DNA of 5,885 nt from DATCJU01 sp036562635 (GTDB taxonomy: Bacteria; Actinomycetota; Actinomycetes; Mycobacteriales; Pseudonocardiaceae), in contig DATCJU010000022.1 in the NCBI GenBank assembly GCA_036562635.1, forward strand, positions 1 through 5,885. The letters are read 5' to 3'. Position numbers and translations under genes: made by a program. Positions 1 through 5,606 of the stretch are shown one piece after another; positions within the stretch are counted from its first letter, which is position 1; the number at the start of each line of letters is the position of its first letter. The notes under the pieces are model-generated. The model saw nothing but the letters and a program-made list of their open reading frames with translations. It ran no database searches and had not been told where the DNA came from.

Positions 1-456
1 AACTCCAGCGGCCCGCACCTGCACTACGAGCAGCGCTACAACGGCAGCGCGGTGCAGATCAAGTTCAACGGCTCGACGGTCCTCTACTACGGCACCCGCA
101 ACTACACGAGCCAGAACTGCGGTGGCAGCAGCAGCAACCCGTACACCCCGCAGCAGGTCTGCGGCTCCGGCTACTCGGTGATCGACTCGCAGGCGGTGAC
201 CGGCGGCCGGATCTACCTGCTCTACAACAGCTCCAACGGCTACAACTGCGTGGTCACCCTCAAGAGCACCAAGGTCGGCACCCCCAGCGCGGTGTCGGCC
301 TTCCTGGAGGTCCAGGGGCAGTCCCGGGTGACCGACTCGGGCAACTTCAGCTACTACGCGGGTCCGGTCCGCAAGGCCGCAGCCAAGACCTGCGTGCGCT
401 GGGGCGGCTCGGTCGGCTCCTCCTCCTACACCAGCCCGTTCGAGCACTGCGGCTGA
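1..456 (+). CDS. 3' end of secreted M23 (LytM-like) peptidase with C-terminal spore-associated-protein-like domain (partial)
   Basis: The reading frame is open from base 1 and stops at TGA 454-456, so only the last 151 codons are present. The window opens with N-S-S-G-P-H-L-H-Y-E-Q. This matches the final HxH motif of M23 zinc endopeptidases, in which the two histidines (codons at 16-18 and 22-24) serve as catalytic base and zinc ligand. These enzymes cut peptidoglycan cross-bridges outside the cell. From about residue 45 the protein is rich in Gly, Ser, Tyr and Asn, with four Cys (residues 57, 70, 99 and 132 of the fragment approximately), and it ends in S-P-F-E-H-C-G. From memory, this part resembles Streptomyces spore-associated protein A and C-terminal domains of actinomycete secreted hydrolases. 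The N-terminus, signal peptide and remaining catalytic residues lie outside the window. An ORF finder would start at GTG 52, but the open frame and the HxH motif upstream argue that this is internal. The M23 call is fairly sure; the role of the C-terminal domain is not known to me. Confidence 0.8.
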   Translation, partial: NSSGPHLHYEQRYNGSAVQIKFNGSTVLYYGTRNYTSQNCGGSSSNPYTPQQVCGSGYSVIDSQAVTGGRIYLLYNSSNGYNCVVTLKSTKVGTPSAVSAFLEVQGQSRVTDSGNFSYYAGPVRKAAAKTCVRWGGSVGSSSYTSPFEHCG

Positions 457-478
457 TGTTCGAGCACTGCAGCTGATG
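439..478 (+). repeat. 20-bp imperfect tandem duplication spanning the stop codon
   Basis: Bases 439-458 and 459-478 match at 19 of 20 positions, the only difference being G451 versus A471. The first copy encodes the last five residues F-E-H-C-G plus TGA. The second copy sits just after the stop and is untranslated. It looks like a recent slippage duplication, and it leaves the protein unchanged. Confidence 0.9.
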
Positions 479-487
479 TGACGCGCC

Positions 488-530
488 GGTGGTCCCGGCT
501 CCCCGCCGTGGGGGCCGGGACCACCGTTTT
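488..530 (+). terminator. Intrinsic terminator after the M23 peptidase gene
   Basis: A perfect 12-bp stem pairs 488-499 (GGTGGTCCCGGC) with 514-525 (GCCGGGACCACC). A further 4-bp CCCC/GGGG stem (501-504 with 510-513) sits inside it after a single bulged T500, with loop GCCGT. The run G-T-T-T-T (526-530) follows directly. It should end the peptidase transcript and insulate the terC control region. Confidence 0.85.
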
Positions 531-593
531 CCGGACTGCGGTCCCCGGAACGCCCGGCGCGCAGCCCGTCCCCACGACCCGCGACCCCCGGGG

Positions 594-622
594 TTCCCTC
601 CCGGACCGGTCCCCCCTAACCT
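594..622 (+). promoter_or_regulatory. Candidate promoter for terC
   Basis: A TAACCT hexamer (617-622, TAnnnT type) lies 17 bp after TTCCCT (594-599). Transcription would start near 629, which is the first base of the riboswitch P1 stem. That match of start site and RNA fold is the main support, since each hexamer matches the sigma-70-like consensus at only 3 of 6 positions. The spacer holds a perfect 10-bp palindrome, GGACCGGTCC (603-612). The rest of the 531-628 stretch is C-rich and shows no ORF I would support. Confidence 0.3.
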
Positions 623-628
623 TGGGCG

Positions 629-721
629 CGAGGGGAGTACTTCCCAGAACCGATCCGGTCAGTACGGGCGCCTCACGGCCCCTCGGACGGTTGCCCGCCC
701 CGGCGGGTGAAGGAGACCTCG
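629..721 (+). ncRNA. yybP-ykoY family (Mn2+) riboswitch aptamer in the terC leader
   Basis: Conserved-looking blocks occur in the expected order: GGGGAGTA (632-639), GGTCAGTACGGG (657-668) and GGAGACCTCG (712-721). Possible stems are P1, CGAGG 629-633 with CCTCG 717-721; P2, CTTC 640-643 with GAAG 709-712; and an inner helix, CGGGC 665-669 with GCCCG 693-697. Length is about 93 nt, normal for this class. The family binds Mn2+ and commonly sits upstream of TerC/Alx and other manganese exporters, exactly as here. Consensus and context are recalled from the family rather than computed. The inner part of the fold (670-692) I could not pair confidently. Confidence 0.8.
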
Positions 722-746
722 AACGGCACGGCACGTTCGAGGAGGG
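717..746 (+). promoter_or_regulatory. Riboswitch expression platform sequestering the terC ribosome binding site
   Basis: CCTCGAACG (717-725) is perfectly complementary to CGTTCGAGG (734-742), giving a 9-bp hairpin with an 8-nt loop. The downstream arm overlaps the terC Shine-Dalgarno AGGAGG (740-745). The upstream arm is also the 3' strand of aptamer P1 (717-721), so the two folds exclude each other. Inferred logic: Mn2+ stabilises P1, frees the Shine-Dalgarno and switches translation on. No U-run follows the hairpin, which argues for translational rather than terminator control. Confidence 0.7.
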
Positions 747-749
747 CCC

Positions 750-1754
750 ATGACCGGTGGGGTGCACGTCGCGCAGGCCACGACCGGATCGGTCGGTTCA
801 CCGGCGCTGTGGGCCGGCACCCTGGCCGTCCTGGTCCTGCTGCTGGCGACCGACTTCGTCCTCACCCGACGGCCGCACGAGGTGTCCCTGCGCGAGGCCA
901 CGGCCTGGTCCGTCTTCTACGTCACGCTGCCGTTCGCCTTCGGCGTGTTCCTGTGGGGCCACGCCGGTTCCGCCCAGGCCCTGGAGTTCTTCACCGGATA
1001 CGTGGTGGAGAAGTCGCTGTCAGTGGACAACCTGTTCGTGTTCATGCTGCTGCTGGCCGCCTTCGCGGTTCCCCCGGCGCTCGCCCAGCGGGTGCTGCTC
1101 TACGGCGTCATCGGTGCCCTGGTGCTGCGCGGGGTGTTCATCGCGCTGGGCGCGGCGCTGCTGGAGGCGGGCACCTGGGCGTTCCTGGTGTTCGGTCTGG
1201 TCCTCGTGGCCACCGCGGGCAAGATCCTGCGTGAGGCGCTGCAACACCGCCCGATCGCGGTCGACATCTCCGCCATGCGCTCGGTACGGCTGCTCCGGCG
1301 GCTGATGCCGGTGACCGACCACTACCACGGCGCCCGGATGACGATCCGCCAGGACGGCCGACGCACACTGACCCCGTTCGCCCTGGTCGTGGTGGCGGTG
1401 TTCGCCACGGACGTGGTCTTCGCGGTCGACTCGGTACCCGCCGTGTACGGGGTGACGGAGGACCCGTTCCTGGTCTTCGCCACCAACGCCTTCGCCCTGC
1501 TGGGCCTGCGGGCGCTCTACTTCGTGCTCCAGGGTGTGCTGGGCCGGCTCGCCCACCTCAACTACGGACTGGCCGTCGTCCTGGCCTTCATCGGTCTCAA
1601 GCTGGCCCTGCACTGGGCGCACGGCATCTGGCCCGCGGTGCCGGAGATCCCGACCCTGCTGTCCCTGGGGGTCATCACGCTGGTCCTGGTCACCGTGACC
1701 GTCACCAGTCTGCTGGCCGCCCGACGGGTGCCCCTGGCGGACACCGACCGCTAG
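750..1754 (+). CDS. TerC family integral membrane protein, probable manganese exporter
   Basis: This 334-residue protein has about nine hydrophobic segments, near residues 20-39, 52-70, 94-112, 115-138, 142-160, 208-226, 239-260, 271-290 and 301-323. The TerC family signature is present in both halves: V-E-K-S-L-S-V-D-N-L-F-V-F (85-97) and A-T-D-V-V-F-A-V-D-S-V-P-A-V-Y-G-V (219-235). Their acidic residues E87, D93, D221 and D227 lie in or beside membrane segments and are likely metal ligands. A basic cytosolic loop (about 161-206) separates the halves. Family members such as E. coli Alx and the Bacillus TerC proteins export Mn2+ or load it onto secreted enzymes. The original tellurite-resistance name is probably incidental, as no other ter genes are present. 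The ATG at 750 follows AGGAGG by 4 nt, and the gene is preceded by a manganese-type riboswitch, which supports the metal. It appears monocistronic and converges on the next gene. Confidence 0.9.
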   Translation: MTGGVHVAQATTGSVGSPALWAGTLAVLVLLLATDFVLTRRPHEVSLREATAWSVFYVTLPFAFGVFLWGHAGSAQALEFFTGYVVEKSLSVDNLFVFMLLLAAFAVPPALAQRVLLYGVIGALVLRGVFIALGAALLEAGTWAFLVFGLVLVATAGKILREALQHRPIAVDISAMRSVRLLRRLMPVTDHYHGARMTIRQDGRRTLTPFALVVVAVFATDVVFAVDSVPAVYGVTEDPFLVFATNAFALLGLRALYFVLQGVLGRLAHLNYGLAVVLAFIGLKLALHWAHGIWPAVPEIPTLLSLGVITLVLVTVTVTSLLAARRVPLADTDR

Positions 1755-2803
1755 GACCAGGACTCCGGCGGCTCCACGAAGGCCCGCCCCAGGTCCCGCA
1801 CCAGGCCGAGTGCCCGGCGCGCCCAGCCGGGGGTGGCGCCGGCCAGCCCGCACCCCGGCACGGGCACGGCGCGCTCGGCGAGCAACGAACGCCGGAACCC
1901 CAGCCGGTCGGCGATGTCCAGCGCCGGCCGTGCGGCCTCGGCCAGCTCCGGGGGCCGCGCCGGATCGGTGCCCGGGACCAGGCCGAGCAGCAGCACCGCC
2001 CCGCCGTCCCAGGTCTCGCCCAGCTCGTCCCACCACGCCGTGGGCGCGTCGGGGAGCCACCCCGCCTCACCGGACACGTCGACGGCGATCGCGTCGGCAC
2101 CTGCCCGCCGGAACAGGCCGACCGGTGGCCGGGGAGCACAGCAGTGCACCAGCACCGGCTGCCCGGTGGCCCGCCGCGCGGCCTCCACCACCCGGGACAG
2201 CGCACCGATCACCTCGGGCTCGGGCACGGCGGGCACCGTGCCGTAGCCGGAGGGCGTGGGCAGACTGCCGGCGAGCACCGCGGGCAGCGAGGGCTCGTCG
2301 AGCTGCACCACCACGTCCGCGCCGGTGCGGGAGCGCAGCTCGGCGACGTGCGCGGCCAGCCCCTCGGACAGGGACTCGGTGAAGTCCCGCAGCGCACCGT
2401 GGTCGGTGTAGACGCGGTGGCCACGCACCAGCTCCACGTTCGCGGTGAGGGTCCACGGTCCGGCGAGCTGCACCTTGACCAGGCGGGGGGTGACCCCCGC
2501 GCCGTCCAGGGCCTCGTCGAACGCGTCCAGGTCGCCGCGCAGCAGGTCCACGCCACGCCGGTGGTCCCGGCCCGGGTGTGCGGTGACCCGGTACCCGCTG
2601 GGCACGACCTCCACTGCGAGGTCGACCAGCAGCGCCGCGGTGCGGCCGATCAGGTCCGCACCGACGCCCCGCGCCGGCAACTCCGGCAGGTGGGGCAGGT
2701 CGGGCAGCTCGCCCACGACGATCCTGGCTGCTTCGAGGGGGTCGGTCCCGGGCATCGATCCGATGCCGGTCGCCGTGCCCGCCGGCCACGGTGTGTCGGT
2801 CAC
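1751..2803 (-). CDS. Stand-alone cobalamin-independent methionine synthase (MetE) C-terminal-domain protein
   Basis: About 350 residues from GTG 2803, homologous to the C-terminal catalytic domain of MetE (UROD/MetE-like barrel) but without the MetE N-terminal domain. Visible motifs: G-I-G-S-M-P-G-T-D near the N-terminus (13-21), K-V-Q-L-A-G-P-W-T-L (110-119), Q-L-D-E-P-S (167-172), H-C-C (220-222) and G-C-G-L (317-320). H220, C222 and C318 correspond to MetE zinc ligands that activate the homocysteine thiol, and E246 is a possible fourth. Actinomycetes commonly carry this short protein, annotated as methionine synthase, but its methyl donor and true substrate are unclear to me. The frame extends to GTG 2887. 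I prefer 2803 because family similarity starts at W-P-A-G and the upstream residues look like non-coding sequence with a hairpin. GGGAG lies only 1 nt before this GTG, so the start is uncertain. Probably co-transcribed with lpd upstream. Its stop overlaps the terC stop. Confidence 0.8.
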   Translation of the reverse strand: MTDTPWPAGTATGIGSMPGTDPLEAARIVVGELPDLPHLPELPARGVGADLIGRTAALLVDLAVEVVPSGYRVTAHPGRDHRRGVDLLRGDLDAFDEALDGAGVTPRLVKVQLAGPWTLTANVELVRGHRVYTDHGALRDFTESLSEGLAAHVAELRSRTGADVVVQLDEPSLPAVLAGSLPTPSGYGTVPAVPEPEVIGALSRVVEAARRATGQPVLVHCCAPRPPVGLFRRAGADAIAVDVSGEAGWLPDAPTAWWDELGETWDGGAVLLLGLVPGTDPARPPELAEAARPALDIADRLGFRRSLLAERAVPVPGCGLAGATPGWARRALGLVRDLGRAFVEPPESWS

Positions 2804-2846
2804 GCTCCCATCACTACCACCGGGGCCGACGTGACGCGCACACGGG

Positions 2847-2878
2847 GCGGCCCGTCCCGCGACGGCAGGCCGGGCCGC
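2847..2878 (-). other. Hairpin in the lpd to metE-like gap
   Basis: GCGGCCC (2847-2853) pairs with GGGCCGC (2872-2878). An alternative inner stem pairs CCGTC (2852-2856) with GACGG (2861-2865). No T-run follows on the minus strand, so it is not a classical terminator. It may lower read-through or protect the lpd 3' end. In GC-rich DNA such stems arise often by chance. Confidence 0.3.
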
Positions 2879-2896
2879 AGTCCCCACGGGAGCCGC

Positions 2897-4297
2897 TCAC
2901 ATGTTGATCATGTGGCCGGCCAGACCGTGCACCGCCTCCTTGACCGCCTCGCTGAGCGTGGGGTGGGCGTGCACGTTGCGCGCGATCTCGTGGACCGTCA
3001 GGTCCCACTGCTGGGCCAGGGTCAGTTCCGGGAGCAGCTCGGTGACGTCGGGCCCGATCATGTGGGCGCCGAGCAGCTCGCCGTACCTGGCGTCGCTGAC
3101 CAGCTTGACGAACCCGGCGGTCTCCCCGAGCCCGTGCGCCTTGCCGTTGGCGGTGAACGGGAACTTCGCCACCCGCACGTCGAAGCCCCGCTCCCGGGCC
3201 TGCGCCTCGGTCCAGCCGAAGCTGGCGACCTGCGGCTGGCAGTAGGTCGCCCGCGGGATCATCACGTAGTCCAGCTCCATGGTCTCCGCCCCGGCGATCG
3301 TCTCCGCGGCGACGATGCCCATGGCCTCGGCCGTGTGCGCCAGCATCAGCTTGGCGGTGACGTCACCGATGGCGAAGATGTGCGGCACGCTGGTGCGGCA
3401 CCGACCGTCGATGTCGATGGCGTTGCGCTCGGTGAGCCGCACCCCGGTGTTCTCCAGGCCGTAGCCCTCGACCCGGGGCTGGAAACCGATCGCCTGCAGC
3501 ACCTTGTCGGCCTCCAGCACCTGCCGCTCGCCGTTGCGGGAGACGGTGACCCGCACCCCGGACCCGGTCTCCTCGATCGACTCGACCTTAGTCGAGGTGA
3601 GGATGTCGACGCCCATGCGCCGGTAGCGGCGGGTCAGCTCCGCGGAGACCTCCTCGTCCTCCATGGGCAGGATGCGGTCGAGGAACTCGACGATCGTGAC
3701 CTGGACCCCGTAGTTGCGCAGGACGTAGGCGAACTCGACACCGATCGCCCCCGCGCCGACGATGACCATCCGGCCGGGCAGGTCCTCGCTGAGGATCTGC
3801 TCCTCGTAGGTCACCACCCGCTCGCTCACCGAGGTGTCCGGCAGCAGACGCGTGGTGGCACCGGTGGCGATGATGCAGTGGTCGAAGGTCACCGTCTCGG
3901 TGCCGCCGTCGCTCAGCGCCACCTGCAGGGTGTTGGCGTCACGGAACGTCCCCCAGCCCTGGAACTGGGTGATCCTGTTCTTCTTCATCAGGTAGTGGAC
4001 GCCCTTGACCCGGCCGTCCGCGACCTTGCGGCTGCGGCGGACGGCCTCGCCGTAGTCGAAGGTGATCCGGCCGTCCACCCGGATGCCGAACGTCTTCGCC
4101 TCGTCCCGCAGCGTGTGCACCAGCTCGGCGTTGCGCAGCAGGGCCTTGGAGGGGATGCAGCCCACGTTGAGGCAGACCCCGCCCCAGTAACGGTCCTCGA
4201 TGATCGCGGTGCTGAGACCGAGCTGGGCGGACCGGATCGCGGCGACGTAGCCGCCCGGGCCGGCACCCAGAACCACGACGTCGAAGTGAGTGCTCAT
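2897..4297 (-). CDS. lpd: Dihydrolipoyl dehydrogenase (E3)
   Basis: This flavoenzyme (466 residues, full length) reoxidises dihydrolipoamide with NAD+ in the pyruvate and 2-oxoglutarate dehydrogenase complexes and in related systems. In order: FAD-binding G-A-G-P-G-G (11-16), redox disulfide G-G-V-C-L-N-V-G-C-I-P-S-K (C42 and C47), NAD-binding G-A-G-A-I-G (181-186), second FAD contact A-I-G-D-V (309-313), and the C-terminal dimer-domain active site H-A-H-P-T-L-S-E with H445 and E450. The protein closely follows what I recall of Mycobacterium tuberculosis Lpd (Rv0462), including the G-H-M-I-N ending. In mycobacteria that protein also serves the peroxynitrite reductase system. All key residues are intact. 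ATG 4297 starts exactly at the family N-terminus. An AGGG lies 7 nt upstream, overlapping a TAGGGT hexamer that would allow a leaderless message. No genes for E1 or E2 subunits are nearby in the window. Confidence 0.95.
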   Translation of the reverse strand: MSTHFDVVVLGAGPGGYVAAIRSAQLGLSTAIIEDRYWGGVCLNVGCIPSKALLRNAELVHTLRDEAKTFGIRVDGRITFDYGEAVRRSRKVADGRVKGVHYLMKKNRITQFQGWGTFRDANTLQVALSDGGTETVTFDHCIIATGATTRLLPDTSVSERVVTYEEQILSEDLPGRMVIVGAGAIGVEFAYVLRNYGVQVTIVEFLDRILPMEDEEVSAELTRRYRRMGVDILTSTKVESIEETGSGVRVTVSRNGERQVLEADKVLQAIGFQPRVEGYGLENTGVRLTERNAIDIDGRCRTSVPHIFAIGDVTAKLMLAHTAEAMGIVAAETIAGAETMELDYVMIPRATYCQPQVASFGWTEAQARERGFDVRVAKFPFTANGKAHGLGETAGFVKLVSDARYGELLGAHMIGPDVTELLPELTLAQQWDLTVHEIARNVHAHPTLSEAVKEAVHGLAGHMINM

Positions 4298-4524
4298 AAC
4301 GCGACCCTATGCGGTGTCCCGGCCGGTGGCGCCCGCTCGGACCACGGCGGTCCGGCTTCCCCCACGCCTGGACCGAGAAAGACGCACCAATACTCCGAAC
4401 GGGTGTGATCGAAGTGGCCGACGTTCCGTATCAGGGCCACCCACCAGCGAAAATCGATCACTCCATGTGGTGATGGTGATGATGTCGGTGGCCGGCGCGC
4501 CTCGTGCGGACCAAGCTGGAGGGC
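4298..4524. promoter_or_regulatory. Divergent intergenic region between lpd and the dehydratase gene
   Basis: This 227-bp region is less GC-rich than its surroundings and must hold promoters for both flanking genes. Visible elements: TAGGGT on the minus strand (4304-4309), 6 nt before the lpd ATG; hairpin CGGACC/GGTCCG (4338-4343, 4349-4354); inverted repeat GTGATCGA/TCGATCAC (4405-4412, 4454-4461) with nested GTGGCC/GGCCAC (4414-4419, 4435-4440); and ATCAC-N8-GTGAT (4457-4474). A GTGAT-rich tract covers 4470-4483. I could not identify a convincing plus-strand promoter or name a regulator. Confidence 0.5.
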
Positions 4525-4526
4525 AT
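4458..4526 (-). other. Possible 22-codon His-rich leader ORF upstream of lpd
   Basis: From ATG 4526 the minus strand encodes M-P-S-S-L-V-R-T-R-R-A-G-H-R-H-H-H-H-H-H-M-E and then TGA. A GGGG lies about 9 nt before the ATG. Eight of the last ten codons before the stop are His, Arg or Met, including six His in a row. It would resemble an amino-acid-sensing leader peptide, but lpd is not a histidine gene, and the run is also explained by a simple GTGAT/GATG repeat. The ATG overlaps the start codon of the divergent dehydratase gene on the other strand. Low confidence that it is translated. Confidence 0.2.
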
Positions 4527-5457
4527 GACGATCTGCCCCGACCTCCGGATCCCGAGTGCGGTGGACGTCCAGCACGCCGCGGAACGCATCGCCCCGCACG
4601 CCCGACGTACCCCCGTGCTCCGGGCGAACGTCGACGGCCGGCCGGTGGTGTTCAAACTGGAGCACCTGCAGCGCACCGGCTCGTTCAAGCTGCGGGGCGC
4701 GCTCAACGCCCTGCTGGCCGGGGAGCTTCCGGAACGGGTGGTGACCGCGTCCGGCGGGAACCACGGGCTGGGCGTGGCGACCGCGGCCGCCCTGCTGGAG
4801 GTGCCTGCCACCGTGTTCGTCCCCCACACCGCACCGGAGGCGAAGGTGCGGCGGATCGCCGCGACCGGGGCCGAGGTGGTCCGGCACGGGAACACCTACG
4901 CCGAGGCCGCCGCGGTGGCCCAGGACCTGGCGGAGAAGCCCGACATCCGGCTGCTGCACGCCTACGACGACCCGGACGTGGTCGCCGGACAGGGCACGGT
5001 CGGCCTGGAGGTGCTGGCCGACGCGCCGGAGGTGGACGCGGTGGTGGCCGCGGTGGGTGGCGGTGGACTGGCCGCCGGGATCGCGGTCGCCCTGTCCGGG
5101 GACGGCGCGGACCGGGTCACCGTCGCGGTGGAGCCGGAGCACTGCTGCGCGCTGCACCGGGCCCTGGCCGCAGGTGCGCCGGTGGACACCGAGGTGAACT
5201 CGGTCGCCGCCTCCGCCCTCGGCGCCACCCGGGTGGGCCAGCTGCCGTTCGCCGTGTTCACCACCCGGCCGACGCGGTCGGTGCTGGTCAGCGACGACGA
5301 GATCCTGGCGGCCCGGGACCGGCTGTGGGAGGAGTTCCGCCTGGCCGTGGAACCAGCCGCGGCAGCACCGTTCGCCGCCTGGCTGGCCGGCCGGTTCGAG
5401 GCCGAGCTGCCGTGCCTGGTGCTGTGCGGAGGAAACGCCGACTGGACCCCCGCCTGA
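4525..5457 (+). CDS. Threonine/serine dehydratase-like PLP enzyme (fold type II)
   Basis: The protein has 310 residues. Family members eliminate water and then ammonia from L-threonine or L-serine to give 2-oxobutyrate or pyruvate in the cytoplasm. Motifs: T-G-S-F-K-L-R-G-A with PLP-binding K55, the substrate loop A-S-G-G-N-H-G (75-81), the phosphate-binding G-G-G-G-L (178-182), V-E-P-E (202-205), and a C-terminal C-G-G-N (301-304) that contacts the PLP ring nitrogen. There is no C-terminal ACT regulatory domain. It is thus like short catabolic or serine-racemase-type enzymes rather than isoleucine-feedback-controlled IlvA. Threonine dehydratase, serine dehydratase and racemase cannot be separated from sequence alone. 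I chose ATG 4525 because GGAGG (4518-4522) precedes it, though at a short 2-nt spacing. GTG 4504 in frame would add seven residues but lacks a ribosome site. The gene is divergent from lpd and ends 27 nt before the CRISPR array. Confidence 0.85.
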   Translation: MTICPDLRIPSAVDVQHAAERIAPHARRTPVLRANVDGRPVVFKLEHLQRTGSFKLRGALNALLAGELPERVVTASGGNHGLGVATAAALLEVPATVFVPHTAPEAKVRRIAATGAEVVRHGNTYAEAAAVAQDLAEKPDIRLLHAYDDPDVVAGQGTVGLEVLADAPEVDAVVAAVGGGGLAAGIAVALSGDGADRVTVAVEPEHCCALHRALAAGAPVDTEVNSVAASALGATRVGQLPFAVFTTRPTRSVLVSDDEILAARDRLWEEFRLAVEPAAAAPFAAWLAGRFEAELPCLVLCGGNADWTPA

Positions 5458-5484
5458 TCTCCGGGGCACCTGACCCTGTCCCTA

Positions 5485-5573
5485 CACCCATCCCCGCACC
5501 TGCGGGGACAACGTGCCCACCGCCTCCGGTGGGATTCACCTGTACGGAAGACCCCCGCATGCGCGGGGACGAC
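5485..5573 (-). repeat. Two degenerate terminal repeats of the CRISPR array
   Basis: Repeat 5546-5573 differs from the consensus at 3 of 28 positions. Repeat 5485-5512 differs at 10 of 28. Both keep the CCCCGC and GCGGGG stem arms intact. Loop bases become ATGC and ACCT instead of GTGC, and the other changes fall outside the stem. Both obey the 61-nt register, so 5485-5512 is a true old repeat rather than a chance match. Confidence 0.85.
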
Positions 5574-5606
5574 ACCGGGCAGCGAGGCGGCGGCAAGAGC
5601 AACCAG
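5574..5606 (+). other. CRISPR spacer that reads as a P-loop motif
   Basis: In frame from 5574 this 33-nt spacer translates to T-G-Q-R-G-G-G-K-S-N-Q, which fits the Walker A pattern GxxxxGK[ST]. The protospacer may lie in an ATPase gene of a phage or plasmid, such as a terminase or an FtsK/TraB-type translocase. This is inference from one short peptide. Confidence 0.4.

Noticed and set aside
478..767. Small ORFs on both strands between the M23 gene and terC
   Set aside because: They overlap the terminator and riboswitch, lack ribosome sites, and are Pro/Arg/Gly-rich shadows.
750..1754. Tellurite resistance operon
   Set aside because: No terZABDEF-type genes are adjacent. The leader riboswitch and family knowledge favour manganese export.
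1020..2060. A 346-codon minus-strand frame across terC and the metE-like gene
   Set aside because: It overlaps two well-supported genes and has low-complexity Gly/Arg/Gln-rich content with no motif.
2144..4408. A 754-codon plus-strand open frame opposite lpd and the metE-like gene
   Set aside because: It is antisense to two genes with clear motifs, has Asp/His/Gly/Val-rich shadow composition, and shows no recognisable domain.
5442..5468. CCCC...GGGG pairing at the dehydratase stop that looks like a further decayed CRISPR repeat or a terminator
   Set aside because: It is out of the 61-nt register of the array, the pairing is only 4 bp, and no T-run follows.
4294..5469. A 391-codon minus-strand frame opposite the dehydratase
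   Set aside because: It covers the PLP-enzyme gene in antisense, and its composition is typical of GC-rich shadow translation.
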